Below, in pieces: positions 10,601 through 17,046 of a DNA stretch of 64,000 bases (position 1 is its first letter; each line of letters begins with the position of its first letter). The translations under genes were made by a program, and so were the position numbers. This stretch comes from Actinoplanes sp. SE50/110 (lineage in GTDB: Bacteria; Actinomycetota; Actinomycetes; Mycobacteriales; Micromonosporaceae). A model generated the notes under the pieces. That model searched no databases. It had not been told where the DNA came from and saw only the letters and a list, made by a program, of their open reading frames with translations. The stretch spans positions 1,720,001 through 1,784,000 of the forward strand of contig NZ_LT827010.1 of the NCBI RefSeq assembly GCF_900119315.1. Reading direction: 5' to 3'.

Positions 10601-10696
10601 TCCGGAAAGCGGCTCCCACTCCCAGGTGATCTCGTACACCCACGCCGGTTCGTCGTCCCAGCCGTCCGCGCCCGGGCGGGAGCTCCAACCGTTCAT
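4658..10696 (-). CDS. Giant low-complexity protein with TPR-like region and C-terminal WG repeats
   Basis: About 2012 residues. The N-terminal 45 residues are ordered-looking (AWVYEITWEWEPLSGQRYPG). Residues about 60-600 are Gly/Pro/Gln-rich, and about 600-1570 are acidic and Ala/Asp/Glu/Thr-rich; both carry exact-period repeats (listed separately) and are probably disordered. From about 1590 (EEILAAYPWMFD) comes a helical TPR-like region with units such as ARARLAHVLQWRGEFAEADRLY. Residues about 1790-2012 hold WG-type repeats: GLWGYAAAVEPRYAQAQPF, GGWVAIDRGNRLI, GGWGAVDKHGRIVVQPKY, GRWGALDRQGRPLV. No signal peptide or membrane helix was seen. The ATG at 10696 is my choice; a TTG nine codons upstream is in frame and neither has a clear ribosome site. 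WG repeats are usually binding modules; the function here is unknown. Confidence 0.8.
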   Translation of the reverse strand: MNGWSSRPGADGWDDEPAWVYEITWEWEPLSGQRYPGDPGRRKAVHTPVYEANRGQTAPGVPGPGGPAAHGHGRTPDEEPQRYAGSPRDSRDDPAWNRPYSGEPQRGMYGWGAAPSVPMTPGRGPGSAAPVSPGRAAPVSPGRSGAARVPQAGQRGQEGWGGQPQQQQWRGDAFGGQAPAGPGRGAYGAGWPGASDVPGVADGSGFSGSSGSSGFSGFSGAPGEAGDFGAQNPGQHGGGQHSAGQQPGAARGGAQMPGGGAGPRGPQGPGGPVPPHPGGPMSAPQAGGPQQSGQAQQQSGQAQQRFGGPEAYPARPEHESGFGAGRRAMPEAGRSGDGSRPVSPAYGSARPAPAEAFPTRGGRAPEGPFDLRPMPQERNSPAPTRPAAQPIRMTPPQPAVPPATMYPDGPGQTSGRPGQTPGQHGVRPDQGTGQPGMRPDQRPGQPGMRPDRGFGQPGARPDQELGQPRRWPDPEAGQGPIRPGRVPGRADQTPVTPGHGQVPGAPGYGRENRGWAADQPVSGVASAPVSGIAAPPVSGIAPVSGVAATPPPGIAPVSGIAATPPPGIAPVSGIAATPAPGIAPVSGIASAPVSGMASGGQWPVDDDERNRLMDTQRIDFGDHGVRKPVPAPESFAGSQPVAVPEPITAPDPVAVQPPVTQPPVEAPRGASQPVAVPEPAATEPRGLGWLLSMSGLGAEMPVPETSPLAAPEETVVVESLPPTGWFAPSVDDEEPAVPEAPDSETPSSAPGARWEGGAASAERDAQPAGELEIRVLDLQVDGVVDSGVADAEATQARPAGEDAGHSGAAWDLTGSGRAEDLAGLAARDADRGMLPRAGAGRHERPGFDEPDESGAGTEVGEYAEDVRPGRHGRVEAEPPVPVVTGISTETSPPTIDPMVAELAEDTAHRTPAGIAGDEVSPAAAGIVGDDVATTTTGILGDDVAATTTETVTDDVAATTSGIAAEGARETDAGFGGADVPEVSGGFGGTEVPETTVGSFVDEVSPAAVGSAEDAAPLGPAEPVAEEDLSTVAESVAEEVFRTADEPIEETAGVTAVEPVVQEESGAPVAAAEPGVDGGSVIADEDFDVAAGSAALADDVEGERAGGDATTAAPADVIAEPEAIAGPDAIPAPEAGAEADVVTDAESGGDPGSLRETDAAADAVVTHAGVLAGAEVVGDTGGRAESGADGNVVAESPGDPVGPATAGLPLSGVPVWPPLSVASVIASAVAAGTRSAGEDDNEADPVGTAHGAAPAVIAESDAGSAATAEGDTGSAATTEGNADAAGTAESDTGSAGTAESDADAAGTTEGDAGSADSDAGDADSAGEVAALGAGVLGGEVRDGGASGDVASAGAGPASGDAHDTSEPGSTAAHHHGGTGPAFALADDTTPEASAAVSTIVAETAADGTDSESAPGGPETGAETAEIVTPAPAGPDPAPVDTEGVPDAEDALPADAHTGHADGGTVGSSERAAAADDRTGKSADLATGDRAEEAGPAPEEDRTTEADPEPREDRAVEGDPEPREDRAVEADPAPEDIREKAADAASSRESPAAAADPAPVTGRTEEADEAPIRQRREQRAPADRRRADPEEILAAYPWMFDPRTLREQVDEPDRLWDLSDRLTDRLEFAERDNVRAGLLSLRAVVGRVLGELDDALADGRAGLRHAEASGEARTVAVARARLAHVLQWRGEFAEADRLYAEADSAELPARVRAEIRELAGRSAFEQGRFLEAVNHFERALDLCRDSDAELVERVEVALDVMARRSGDGWGPYPRSREQLLNLPPAPTPLRDDGTGLWGYAAAVEPRYAQAQPFAEGVAWVRRPDSPAWELIDASGAVLIGADSGYRDAGKFAEGLAWVSREAEGGWVAIDRGNRLIVPGGFEEARPFRRGLALIRRGGWGAVDKHGRIVVQPKYRQFSTVLSAGGPIDGFSDEGFAVVDAGTGAGVVDRTGQPVLPPVHRAVVLHPSAFLIADEAGRWGALDRQGRPLVETRHTERADAVAEVLRLKPDSRPVL
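6108..6215. repeat. 36-bp tandem repeat, three units, in the WG-repeat gene
   Basis: Units begin at 6108, 6144 and 6180, each with ggatcc followed by a conserved stretch around cttctacggcacggtcctcc. Units one and two differ at one base, and unit three is diverged. The unit is 12 codons and encodes a REDRAVE-DPEP-type acidic repeat, so the reading frame is kept. Confidence 0.85.
6751..6930. repeat. 30-bp tandem repeat, six units, in the WG-repeat gene
   Basis: Six consecutive units begin at 6751, 6781, 6811, 6841, 6871 and 6901. Each ends in ttcagtgg or ttcagcg(g/a), and the middle alternates between gctgcgtcagcgt and gcggagcc-gt types. The unit is 10 codons and encodes SAxTAEGDTG-like decapeptides. 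There are no spacers between units. Confidence 0.9.
7821..7964. repeat. 36-bp tandem repeat, about four units, in the WG-repeat gene
   Basis: Units begin at 7821, 7857, 7893 and a diverged one at 7929, each opening with gtcgtcg(c/t)agc(g/a)acgtcgtc. The 12-codon unit encodes GxxGDDVAATTT-like repeats on the minus strand. Confidence 0.85.
8930..9120. repeat. 42-bp tandem repeat in the WG-repeat gene
   Basis: Near-identical units begin at 8951, 8993 and 9035 (gatcccgggtg(c/g)gggcgtgg...), with partial units on both sides. The 14-codon unit encodes GIAPVSGIAATPPP on the minus strand. Flanking shorter copies of PVSGIA extend the array. Confidence 0.9.
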
Positions 10697-10832
10697 CGGG
10701 CGACCGGGCCCGGCGATTGGCAACGCTCCGTCACGGCGAACTCCAACGTGTGATTAATCGGGCCGTGGCCGACCGGGGACCCGGGTACAGTCTCCCGGCT
10801 CCACTGCGGGTCAGTGAAAGGAGATTAGCGGC

Positions 10833-11693
10833 GTGGCCGGGAAGGACGCCAGCGTGCTCACGATCTCTCCGGATGGTCCGTTCCGGGGATGGACCACTAC
10901 TTTCGGTGCACTGGTGGGGTCGGGTTTCCGGCGCTACACCACCTATCGTCAGGCCACCATGGCCGGAACGTTCACCAATGTGGTGTTCGGCTACCTGCGC
11001 TGTTATGTGCTGCTCGCGGTGGCGGCCGGCACACACGGGGGACGCCCGGGAGGGTATGACGCCGAGCAGCTCGCCACGTACGTGTGGCTGGGTCAGGGAC
11101 TACTGAGTGTGGTCATGTTGTGGGGCTGGTCGGAGCTGGCGGAACGGATCCGGACGGGTGACGTCGCGGCCGATCTGTTACGTCCAGTCCCCCCGGTGAC
11201 CGCTTATCTGGCCGCTGACCTGGGCCGAGCCGCCCACGGCATGCTCACCCGGTTCGTGGTGCTGCTCACCGTCGGCGCGCTGTGTTTCCCGATGCGGGCG
11301 CCGGCGCGCTGGCAGACGGCTCCGCTGTTCCTGCTGTCCGTGTTGCTCGCGGTGGTGGTCAGCTTCGGCTGCCGCTATCTGGTGAACGCCACCGCGTACT
11401 GGTTGCAGGACGCGCGTGGCCCGATCATGTTCTGGACGCTCGGCGCCGGGGTGCTGGGCGGTCTCTATTTCCCGTTGCGGCTGCTGCCGGGCTGGCTGGC
11501 GGCGGCGCTCCGGCTGGGCACCCCGCTGCCGAGCATTCTGCAGTCGCCGTTGGATGTGGCCGCCGAGCGGGACGGTCCGGGCCTGCAGCTGGCCCTGGTC
11601 GGGGTCCAGCTGTGTTGGGCGGTGGCGTTGCTGGCGCTGGCCGGGTTCGTGCAGCGCCGGGCCGAGCGTCGCCTGGTGGTGCAGGGTGGGTGA
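10833..11693 (+). CDS. ABC-2 family exporter permease, first subunit
   Basis: A 286-residue membrane protein with about six hydrophobic helices and an N-terminal cytoplasmic segment (GFRRYTTYRQATMAGTFTNVVFG). This pattern matches the uncharacterised ABC-2 permeases that occur as a pair with a COG4586-type ATPase. The GTG start at 10833 is set by a strong ribosome site, aaaggag at 10817-10823, nine bases upstream. Its stop overlaps the next permease gene by 8 bp, so the three-gene set (permease, permease, ATPase) is one operon. Substrate is unknown. It diverges from the WG-repeat gene across about 136 bp. Confidence 0.88.
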   Translation: MAGKDASVLTISPDGPFRGWTTTFGALVGSGFRRYTTYRQATMAGTFTNVVFGYLRCYVLLAVAAGTHGGRPGGYDAEQLATYVWLGQGLLSVVMLWGWSELAERIRTGDVAADLLRPVPPVTAYLAADLGRAAHGMLTRFVVLLTVGALCFPMRAPARWQTAPLFLLSVLLAVVVSFGCRYLVNATAYWLQDARGPIMFWTLGAGVLGGLYFPLRLLPGWLAAALRLGTPLPSILQSPLDVAAERDGPGLQLALVGVQLCWAVALLALAGFVQRRAERRLVVQGG

Positions 11694-12486
11694 GCTGCGG
11701 GCGTATGTCGCGCTGGCGGCCGCGCAGGCCCGGTCGGTGCTCTCCTACCGGGCGTCGTTCCTGGTGGAGCTGCTGGCGAACGTCGGTGCGACGGTCTTCG
11801 ACGTGCTGACCGTGCTGGTGCTGTTCCGGGCGACGGACCGGATCGGCGGGTTCACGCTGCCCGAGGCGTTGCTGATCACGGGTCTCGTCTCGGCCGGGTT
11901 CGCGCTGGCCGATTTCGCGGTGGGCAACGTCGACCGGCTGAAGGTGTATGTGCGGGCCGGGACGCTGGACGCGGTGCTGGTCCGGCCGCTGGGCGCGCTG
12001 CCGCAGCTGCTGCTGATGGACCTGCCGATCCGCAAGCTGCTGCGGGTGATCTTCGGGTGTGGCGTGCTGGTGGTCGCGGTCCGGCTGAACCACATCGCGT
12101 GGACGCCGGGCCGGGTGGTGCTGGTCGCGCTGTCGCCGCTGGCCTGCGCGGTGTTCGTCGGCGCGATCTTCGTGATCAGCGCGAGCCTGGCCTTCTGGTG
12201 GGTGGATTCGGGGGAGCTGGGCAGCGCGTTCACCTACGGCGGGCGGGATTTCGCGTCGTATCCGATCACGGTGTACGGCCCGTGGTTCCGCGGCCTGTTC
12301 GCGTACGGCCTCGGTTTCGCCTTCGTCGCCTACCAACCCGCCCTGGCGCTGCTCGGCCGCCCGGACCCGCTGGGCCTGCCGGCCTGGGCCGGCTTCGCCG
12401 CACCCCTGGTCGCGCTGGTCGCGGCCGCTGTCGCCGCCGCCGTCTGGCGGGTCGGCATCCGGCATTACAGGAGCACCGGATCATGA
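11686..12486 (+). CDS. ABC-2 family exporter permease, second subunit
   Basis: A 266-residue polytopic membrane protein (VGELRAYVALAAAQARSVLSYR at the start, then about six helices) that resembles the partner permease of the preceding gene. The segment LDAVLVRPLGALPQLL corresponds to the conserved VRPL element, seen as ADLLRPVPP in the first permease, which supports a heterodimeric pair. The GTG at 11686 lies 8 bp inside the previous gene. The stop forms an ATGA overlap with the ATPase start, so expression is coupled. The transported compound cannot be inferred from sequence. Confidence 0.87.
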   Translation: MGELRAYVALAAAQARSVLSYRASFLVELLANVGATVFDVLTVLVLFRATDRIGGFTLPEALLITGLVSAGFALADFAVGNVDRLKVYVRAGTLDAVLVRPLGALPQLLLMDLPIRKLLRVIFGCGVLVVAVRLNHIAWTPGRVVLVALSPLACAVFVGAIFVISASLAFWWVDSGELGSAFTYGGRDFASYPITVYGPWFRGLFAYGLGFAFVAYQPALALLGRPDPLGLPAWAGFAAPLVALVAAAVAAAVWRVGIRHYRSTGS

Positions 12487-13430
12487 TCAAGACCAAGGAT
12501 CTCCGCAAGGATTTCGCGGTACGCGTGAAGAACGGCCGTTTCCGCCGGGAGAAACGCGTCGTCGAGGCGGTCGGCGGAGTGTCGTTGACCATCGAGCCGG
12601 GCGAGATGGTCGGGTACATCGGCCCCAACGGGGCGGGCAAGTCCACCACGTTGAAGATGCTGACCGGGGTGCTCAGCCCGTCCAGCGGCACGGTGGAGGT
12701 GTGCGGTCTGCGCCCGGTCCCGCAGCGCACCCGGCTGGCGCTGCGGATCGGCGTCGTCTTCGGCCAGCGTTCGCAGCTGTGGTGGGATCTGCCGCTGCAC
12801 GAGTCGTTCCGGCTGCTGCGGCACATCTACCGGGTGCCCGCCGCGGAGCACGCCGCCCGCCTGCGCCGCTGCCGTGACCTGCTGGATCTGGACGCGTTCC
12901 TGGACACCCCGGTCCGGCAGCTGTCGCTGGGCCAGCGGATGCGCGGCGAGCTGACCGCCGCCCTGCTGCACGGCCCACGGGTGCTGTTCCTGGACGAGCC
13001 GACGATCGGTCTGGACGTGGTCAGCAAGCAGGCGGTCCGGTCGTTTCTGGCCGAGCTCGGCGCGACCGGCGATGTGACGCTGGTGCTGACCACGCACGAC
13101 CTGGCCGACATCGAGCGGCTCTGTGAACGCCTGGTGGTGATCGATCACGGTCGGGTGGTGCACGACGGTTCGATCGAGGCGCTGCACGCCCGGTACGGTT
13201 CGCGCCGCAGCGTGGTCGCCGACCTGACCACCCCGCTCCCACCCGATTTCGCGCTGCCCGGCGCCACCCTGACCGGGGTCGAGGCGGACCGGCACCGGGT
13301 CACCTTCGCCCTGGACGACATCACCGCGGGCGCGGCGGTCGCGGCCCTGGTCGCCGCCGTGCCGATCCGCGACCTGTCGGTCGTCGAGCCGGACATCGAG
13401 GACGTGGTCGCCCGCCTGTACGCCGGGTAG
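12483..13430 (+). CDS. ABC transporter ATP-binding protein of the ABC-2 exporter
   Basis: A 315-residue nucleotide-binding subunit that powers the two permeases encoded just upstream. Walker A is GPNGAGKST at residues 47-55, the signature is LSLGQRMRGEL, Walker B is VLFLDEPT, and the switch His is in TTHD. The segment GVVFGQRSQLWWDLP after Walker A is characteristic of COG4586-type ATPases that pair with these permeases. A C-terminal extension of about 80 residues follows the ATPase core. The ATG overlaps the permease stop (ATGA). Confidence 0.92.
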   Translation: MIKTKDLRKDFAVRVKNGRFRREKRVVEAVGGVSLTIEPGEMVGYIGPNGAGKSTTLKMLTGVLSPSSGTVEVCGLRPVPQRTRLALRIGVVFGQRSQLWWDLPLHESFRLLRHIYRVPAAEHAARLRRCRDLLDLDAFLDTPVRQLSLGQRMRGELTAALLHGPRVLFLDEPTIGLDVVSKQAVRSFLAELGATGDVTLVLTTHDLADIERLCERLVVIDHGRVVHDGSIEALHARYGSRRSVVADLTTPLPPDFALPGATLTGVEADRHRVTFALDDITAGAAVAALVAAVPIRDLSVVEPDIEDVVARLYAG

Positions 13431-13493
13431 CCATCCGGGTGCGGGATGGCGGTCCGGCTCGGGGGCCGGGCGCGCGGGCCGATGGTGACCGCC

Positions 13494-14810
13494 ATGAGAC
13501 GTCGTACCCTCGCCGCCGCCGCGGCCGCCGCGCTCGTCGCCTCCGGAGTGCCGACCGCGGCCCGGGCCGCCACCTCCGGCGCCGGTGTGCTGAACGGCTC
13601 CGCCGAGCGGGACCTGACCGGCTGGACGGCCACCGCGCAGGCCGGTGCGGTGGGCCTGCGCCGGGTGTCCGGCCTGCGGGGCGCCCCGGCCGGCACCGCG
13701 GTGGAGCTGAGCCGGCCGGCCGCATCCGGTGCGTGGGCCTACGCGCTCGCCGCCCAGAACGTCTCGTTCGTCGCGGGGCGCACCTACCGGATGACGGCCT
13801 GGGTGCGGGATGTGGCCGGCGGCGGTGGCCGGTTCGGCATCCAGCTGGCCAACGGCGCCTGGGAGCACCGGCCGAGCGGCGTCGCCGAGTTCGTCACGCT
13901 CGGCGGCACCGGGTGGCGCCCGGTCACCCGGACGTTCGTGGCCACCTCGGCCGGTTGCCCGGACACCGCGTTCTATCTGAGCCTGCCGGCCGATCGGGCG
14001 TTCACCCTGCAGGTGACCGCGCTGTCGGTGACCGCGGTCGCCGCGCCGGTGCCGCCCCGGGTGAGCGGCGCCCCGGCCCGGGTGCTGTCGTTCGCCGGGC
14101 CGGCCGGGTCGGCGCCGGACGCCGCCGTGTGGAACCACGATGTGGGTGCCGGTCTCTGGGGCAACGGCGAGCTGGAGACCTACACCGCCGATCCGCGGAA
14201 CGCCGCGCTGGACGGGTCCGGGCAGCTGACCCTGACCGCCCTGCGGGCCGGCACCGGGTTCACCAGTGCCCGCCTGACCACCAAGGGCAAGGTGTCGATC
14301 CCGGCCGGCTCGTACGTGGAGACGGCGCTGACCGCGCCGGTCGGGGCCGGTGTCTGGCCGGCCTTCTGGCTGCTCGGCACGGCGATCGACACGGTCGGCT
14401 GGCCGGCCTGCGGGGAACTGGACGTGTTCGAGGGCACCGGCGCACAGCCGACCCTGGCGAAATCGGCGGCGCACCTGGCGGACCGGACCGATCCCGGCCG
14501 GGACCGGCAGTACGGCTGGGGCGAGGGCGGCGCCACCACCGACCTCGGCATGCCACTGGACGTCGCGCCGCACCGGTTCGGCGTCTATTTCGACGCGTCC
14601 GTGGTGCGCTTCTACGTCGACCGGGCGCCCACGATGACCCTGTGGGCCTCGGACGCGAACGCCTCCGGCCGGGTCTGGCCGTTCGGCAAGCCGCACTACC
14701 TGCTGCTCAACATCGCCGTCGCGGGCGACGTGGACAGCTCGGCGACGGTTTTCCCGCGCACCATGACGGTCGGGCCGATCGCGGTGTGGCGCGGCGGCGT
14801 CCCGTTCTAG
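13494..14810 (+). CDS. Secreted glycoside hydrolase, GH16-like, with N-terminal carbohydrate-binding-type domain
   Basis: About 438 residues. A signal peptide is clear: MRRRTLAAAAAAALVASG, with a likely cut after ARA. Residues about 30-180 look like a beta-sandwich carbohydrate-binding domain (GAGVLNGSAERDLTGWTA start; CBM4/9-like). Residues about 200-438 are the GH16 domain, with the catalytic ExDxxE motif as ELDVFE at 308-313 (nucleophile Glu308, acid/base Glu313 by family analogy). GH16 enzymes cut beta-1,3 or beta-1,4 glucans and related polymers; the exact substrate is not decidable. The start was chosen so that the signal peptide opens the protein; in-frame upstream ATGs exist at 13446 and 13482. 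It converges with the DUF3043 gene. Confidence 0.87.
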   Translation: MRRRTLAAAAAAALVASGVPTAARAATSGAGVLNGSAERDLTGWTATAQAGAVGLRRVSGLRGAPAGTAVELSRPAASGAWAYALAAQNVSFVAGRTYRMTAWVRDVAGGGGRFGIQLANGAWEHRPSGVAEFVTLGGTGWRPVTRTFVATSAGCPDTAFYLSLPADRAFTLQVTALSVTAVAAPVPPRVSGAPARVLSFAGPAGSAPDAAVWNHDVGAGLWGNGELETYTADPRNAALDGSGQLTLTALRAGTGFTSARLTTKGKVSIPAGSYVETALTAPVGAGVWPAFWLLGTAIDTVGWPACGELDVFEGTGAQPTLAKSAAHLADRTDPGRDRQYGWGEGGATTDLGMPLDVAPHRFGVYFDASVVRFYVDRAPTMTLWASDANASGRVWPFGKPHYLLLNIAVAGDVDSSATVFPRTMTVGPIAVWRGGVPF

Positions 14811-14814
14811 CGGC

Positions 14815-15435
14815 TCAGATCTTGGCGCCGAGCTCGACCTTGGGCTTGGGGACCCGCATCCGCCGGAAGGTCAGGCCGCGCATGATGCCGTACAGGTAGA
14901 GCGAGCCCAGCCGCTGCGTCGTGTCCGGGAAGCGGGCGGTGACCGCTTTCTTGATCCGGCGGGCGATGAACACGCTGTCCACCACGACGGCGAGGGCGAG
15001 CAGTGCCCACAGCAGGTTGCTGGCGAGCTGGACCGACTGGTTCTTGATCACCGAGCCGACCATCACGACGATCGCGCCGGCGATGAAGAACGAGCCGATG
15101 GTGCGCCGGGAGTCGACGATGTCGCGGACCAGGGACCGCTCCGGACCGCGGTCGCGGGCGAGCAGGAAGCGCTCGTCGCCGTTGCGCATGCCCTCGGAAG
15201 CCTCGGCGCGCTCGGTCCGCTGCCGCTCGCGCATCAGTTTGAGCGCTTCCTTGCGGTCGGCCGGCGCCGCCTCGACCCGGCGGCCCTGCGGGGCGCGCTT
15301 GGGGGTGACCACGCCCAGCTCCTTCTTGCTGGGCGTGTAGTTCTTGCGGCGATTGTCGTCGGACGGCGTCTCGGTCACCGAGGCGGTGGCGTCTTCGACG
15401 AGGTCGGCTGGCTTGCGGCGAAACAGCGGGGACAC
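14815..15435 (-). CDS. DUF3043 family membrane protein
   Basis: A 206-residue protein with a charged N-terminal half (LFRRK start, NYTPSKKELG, and a basic/acidic helix EALKLMRERQRTERAEASEGM) and two transmembrane helices at about 120-165 (IGSFFIAGAIVVMVGSVI and LLWALLALAVVVDSVFIA). The basic C-terminal segment RRIKKAVTARFPDTTQRLG is typical of DUF3043. The family is actinobacterial and has no established function. The GTG at 15435 is the most likely start, since sequence upstream of it is not conserved in type. A strong hairpin at 15452-15482 separates it from the murA-like gene on the same strand. Confidence 0.8.
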   Translation of the reverse strand: MSPLFRRKPADLVEDATASVTETPSDDNRRKNYTPSKKELGVVTPKRAPQGRRVEAAPADRKEALKLMRERQRTERAEASEGMRNGDERFLLARDRGPERSLVRDIVDSRRTIGSFFIAGAIVVMVGSVIKNQSVQLASNLLWALLALAVVVDSVFIARRIKKAVTARFPDTTQRLGSLYLYGIMRGLTFRRMRVPKPKVELGAKI

Positions 15436-15451
15436 GACACGAGCGTAGCCA

Positions 15452-15482
15452 AACGGCGCGGTGTGTCGTACACCGCGCCGTT
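15452..15482. terminator. Hairpin terminator-like structure between murA-type gene and DUF3043 gene
   Basis: A perfect 13-bp inverted repeat (aacggcgcggtgt / acaccgcgccgtt) with a 5-base loop. It lies downstream of the murA-like stop (15503) on the minus strand. There is no U-tract, which is common for actinobacterial terminators. Confidence 0.65.
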
Positions 15483-15502
15483 GATCGACATGAAAAAGCA
15501 GC

Positions 15503-16858
15503 TCAGGGGCGTTCGACGTGGGCGCCGAGGGCGGCCAGCTTCTGCTCGAAGTCCTCGTAGCCACGCTTGATCAGGTTGACCCCGTAGACCCGTGAGGTGC
15601 CCTCGGCGGCCAGCGCCGCGATCAGGTGCGCGAAGCCGGCCCGCAGGTCGGGGATGACCAGGTCGGCGGCGTGCAGCTTGGACGGGCCGGCGATCACCGC
15701 GGAGTGCATGAAGTTGCGGCGGCCGAACCGGCACGGGGTGCCGCCGAGGCAGTCCCGGTACACCTGGATGGTGGCGCCCATCGAGTTGAGCGCCTCGGTG
15801 TAGCCGAGCCGCTGCTCGTACACCGTCTCGTGCATGATCGAGATGCCGCGTGCCTGGGTCAGCGCGACCACCAGCGGCTGCTGCCAGTCGGTCATGAAGC
15901 CGGGGTGCACGTCGGTCTCCAGCGCCACGGCCTTGAGCTCGTTGCCGGGATGCCAGAACTTGATGCCGCCCTCGGCCCCGGTCACCCCGTGCCGGGCCAC
16001 CCGGTCGTCGGTGATCTTCAGCTCGCCACCGATGTTCCGGTACACGTTGAGGAAGGTCATCATGTCGGCCTGCCGGGCGCCGAGCACCTCGATCTCGCCG
16101 CGGGTGGCGAGCGCGGCGGCGGCCCAGCTGGCGGCCTCGATCCGGTCCGGGATCGGCTTGTGCTCGTAACCGTAGAGGCGGGGCACGCCCTGGATCTCGA
16201 TCACCCGGTCGGTGTGCACCGTGATGATCGCGCCCATCTTCTGCAGGATGCAGATCAGGTCGATGATCTCGGGCTCGATCGCGGCGTTGCGCAGCTCGGT
16301 GACGCCCTCCGCGCGGACGGCGGTGAGCAGCACCTGCTCGGTCGCCCCGACGCTCGGGTAGGGGAGTTCCAGCTTGGCGCCGTGCAGCCCGTTCGGAGCG
16401 CTCAGATGCATGCCCTCGGGCGTCTTGTCGACGACCGCGCCGAATTCGCGCAGCGCCTTGATGTGGAAGTCGATCGGCCGCGGGCCGATGTGGCAGCCGC
16501 CCAGGTCGGGGATGAACGCGTGCCCGAGCCGGTGCAGCAGCGGGCCGCACAGCAGGATCGGGATCCGGCTCGAGCCGGCGTGCACGTTGATCTCGTCGGT
16601 GCTGGCGCTCTCCACATTCGTGGGGTCCATCACCAGCTCGCCATCCTCGGCGCCGTCGCTGACCTTGACGCCGTGCAGGCCGAGCAGGCCCCGGACGACC
16701 TCGACGTCGCGGATGCGCGGGACGTCGTACAGGCGGCTCGGTGACTCGCCGAGCAGCGCGGCGACCATCGCCTTGGAAACCAGGTTCTTGGCGCCACGGA
16801 CCCGGATCTGTCCCTGCAGCGGCGTGCCGCCGTGCACGATCAGGACATCGTCGGTCAA
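15503..16858 (-). CDS. murA: UDP-N-acetylglucosamine 1-carboxyvinyltransferase family (MurA-type)
   Basis: A 451-residue EPSP-synthase-fold enzyme that moves enolpyruvate from PEP to UDP-GlcNAc, the first committed step of peptidoglycan synthesis. GAKN (Lys24, Asn25) and the active-site loop GGCHIGPRPID are present, with Cys122 at the place of the E. coli Cys115 nucleophile that fosfomycin attacks. Length is slightly above the usual 420. I chose a TTG start at 16858 because a GGAGG lies five bases upstream and MTDDVLIVHGG follows; the longer frame to 17014 adds Arg/Pro-rich sequence unlike the family. Actinobacteria often carry more than one MurA-type protein, so an alternative substrate is possible. 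Confidence 0.88.
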   Translation of the reverse strand: MTDDVLIVHGGTPLQGQIRVRGAKNLVSKAMVAALLGESPSRLYDVPRIRDVEVVRGLLGLHGVKVSDGAEDGELVMDPTNVESASTDEINVHAGSSRIPILLCGPLLHRLGHAFIPDLGGCHIGPRPIDFHIKALREFGAVVDKTPEGMHLSAPNGLHGAKLELPYPSVGATEQVLLTAVRAEGVTELRNAAIEPEIIDLICILQKMGAIITVHTDRVIEIQGVPRLYGYEHKPIPDRIEAASWAAAALATRGEIEVLGARQADMMTFLNVYRNIGGELKITDDRVARHGVTGAEGGIKFWHPGNELKAVALETDVHPGFMTDWQQPLVVALTQARGISIMHETVYEQRLGYTEALNSMGATIQVYRDCLGGTPCRFGRRNFMHSAVIAGPSKLHAADLVIPDLRAGFAHLIAALAAEGTSRVYGVNLIKRGYEDFEQKLAALGAHVERP

Positions 16859-17046
16859 CGTAACCTCCAGCCGGTGGGCGTGTTGTGCCCGAGGGGAATC
16901 GAGGGGGCGGAACGCGGGTGGGGGTACCCGCTTCCGCAACCGGGGAAGCATAGCGCTGAGTGACAACTCCGCCAGTCCACGCGCGGCCCGAAAACCGAGT
17001 AGCCGGGCAATCACCCTCCGGGGTGAAATCTCCCGGCTACGCAGCG

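Noticed and set aside
12465..14696. 743-codon open frame on the minus strand opposite the ABC ATPase and GH16 genes
   Set aside because: It crosses two well-supported plus-strand genes and their boundary, and has no recognisable motif.
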